Origin: an uncultured Planctomycetaceae bacterium
GTDB lineage: Bacteria > Planctomycetota > Planctomycetia > Planctomycetales > Planctomycetaceae
NCBI GenBank assembly: GCA_903898975.1
Contig: CAIUHT010001043.1
Coordinates: 1 to 5,449 of the forward strand
Length of the DNA: 5,449 nt
Direction: 5' to 3'
Positions 4,971 through 5,449 of the stretch are shown one piece after another. The position numbers and the translations under genes are program-made. Every line of letters begins with the position of its first letter. Within the stretch, counting starts at the first letter, position 1. Under the pieces are notes generated by a model. The model was not told the DNA's origin. It worked only from the letters and a program-made list of their open reading frames with translations, and did no database searches.

Positions 4971-5449
4971 ATGAACATCCAGCAGCAATTGAGGCAGCGG
5001 TTTGAGGCGGCCCTGTCGGGACGGGTTCCCGACGCGAAAGCCTGGGCGGGGATGCTGCGGCCGGTCGCCGACCCGCGGTTTGGCGATTACCAGGCGAATT
5101 TCGCCATGCCGCTGGCCAAGCAGCTGGGAACGAACCCCCAGGAACTGGCCCGCGACATTGTGTCCCGCGTCGACCTGGCCGATCTCTGCGAGCCGCCCGA
5201 AGTGGCCGGGCCGGGGTTCATCAACCTGCGGCTGCGAACTCCCTGGCTGGCAGACCGGGTGCAGGCGCACCTCGCCGACGACCGCTGTGGAGTCGAGCCT
5301 GTCGCCCAGCCCCTCAAGTGCATTGTCGACTTCTCTTCGCCCAACGTCGCCAAGCCGATGCATGTGGGGCATCTGCGCAGCAGCGTGATTGGCGACGCGC
5401 TGTATCGCATCCTGAAGTTCCTGGGGCACACTGTGCTCAGCGACAACCA
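4971..5449 (+). CDS. argS: Arginyl-tRNA synthetase, N-terminal 159 residues (cut by window edge)
   Basis: ArgS is the cytosolic class I synthetase that charges tRNA-Arg with arginine using ATP. The visible part holds the additional N-terminal domain (residues 1 to about 105, beginning MNIQQQLRQRFEAAL, with GDYQANFAMPLAKQLG at 38-53 and the family stretch VAGPGFINLRL near 78-88), and then the start of the catalytic Rossmann domain. There VDFSSPNVAKPMHVGHLRS contains the class I HIGH signature as H131-V-G-H134, followed by the typical GDALYRILKFLGH. The KMSKS loop (often degenerate in ArgS) and the anticodon-binding domain lie beyond the right edge. The start is supported by AGGAG at 4957-4961. 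No frameshift or missing residue is seen in this part. Confidence 0.95.
   Translation, partial: MNIQQQLRQRFEAALSGRVPDAKAWAGMLRPVADPRFGDYQANFAMPLAKQLGTNPQELARDIVSRVDLADLCEPPEVAGPGFINLRLRTPWLADRVQAHLADDRCGVEPVAQPLKCIVDFSSPNVAKPMHVGHLRSSVIGDALYRILKFLGHTVLSDN

Noticed and set aside
4152..5429. Minus-strand open frame of 425 codons across rsfS and argS
   Set aside because: It runs antisense to two well-identified genes and the gap between them, with a low-complexity, signature-free translation.

Overview
The window looks like chromosomal DNA from a member of the Planctomycetota. It is GC-rich. It carries the start of a very large, Asn/Thr/Ser/Gly-rich surface-type protein whose N-terminus has an LEPR-XLL-like motif (LESRRLLAA), a hallmark of planctomycete giant exported proteins. 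The three other genes are ordinary core genes. I cannot place the organism below phylum with confidence. No rRNA, tRNA, CRISPR array, insertion sequence or phage gene is visible.

Layout. From 2143 down to the left edge, the minus strand is one uninterrupted reading frame: 714 codons, with the C-terminus outside the window. It encodes two copies of a roughly 400-residue repeat, predicted to be beta-rich. The plus-strand open frames over this region are antisense shadows. Positions 2144-2834 are a 691-bp divergent intergenic region without a convincing gene. It holds small inverted repeats near the surface-protein start and a candidate promoter with a palindrome just before galT. On the plus strand come galT (2835-3839, GalT-family nucleotidylyltransferase), a 345-bp G-rich gap with a strong G-quadruplex motif, rsfS (ribosomal silencing factor, ATG at 4242 but probably initiating upstream), a 384-bp gap with stem-loops, and the 5' part of argS (4971 to the right edge, arginyl-tRNA synthetase through its HIGH motif).

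How the genes relate. RsfS and ArgS are both translation functions, one damping subunit joining and one charging tRNA. They lie in the same direction and share the same Shine-Dalgarno layout (AGGAG followed by 9 nt). GalT is a sugar-nucleotide enzyme (Leloir pathway or surface-glycan precursor supply). The surface protein is transcribed away from it. The gaps are long, so a tight operon is not evident.

Most worth a second look: rsfS appears to have its best ribosome-binding site placed in front of an AUC codon 57 nt upstream of the first ATG; GalT has Arg at both His positions of the usual HWH motif; a seven-run G-quadruplex motif lies upstream of rsfS; a 19-bp palindrome overlaps the predicted galT -10 box. 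I saw no clear sign of a new multi-gene system.
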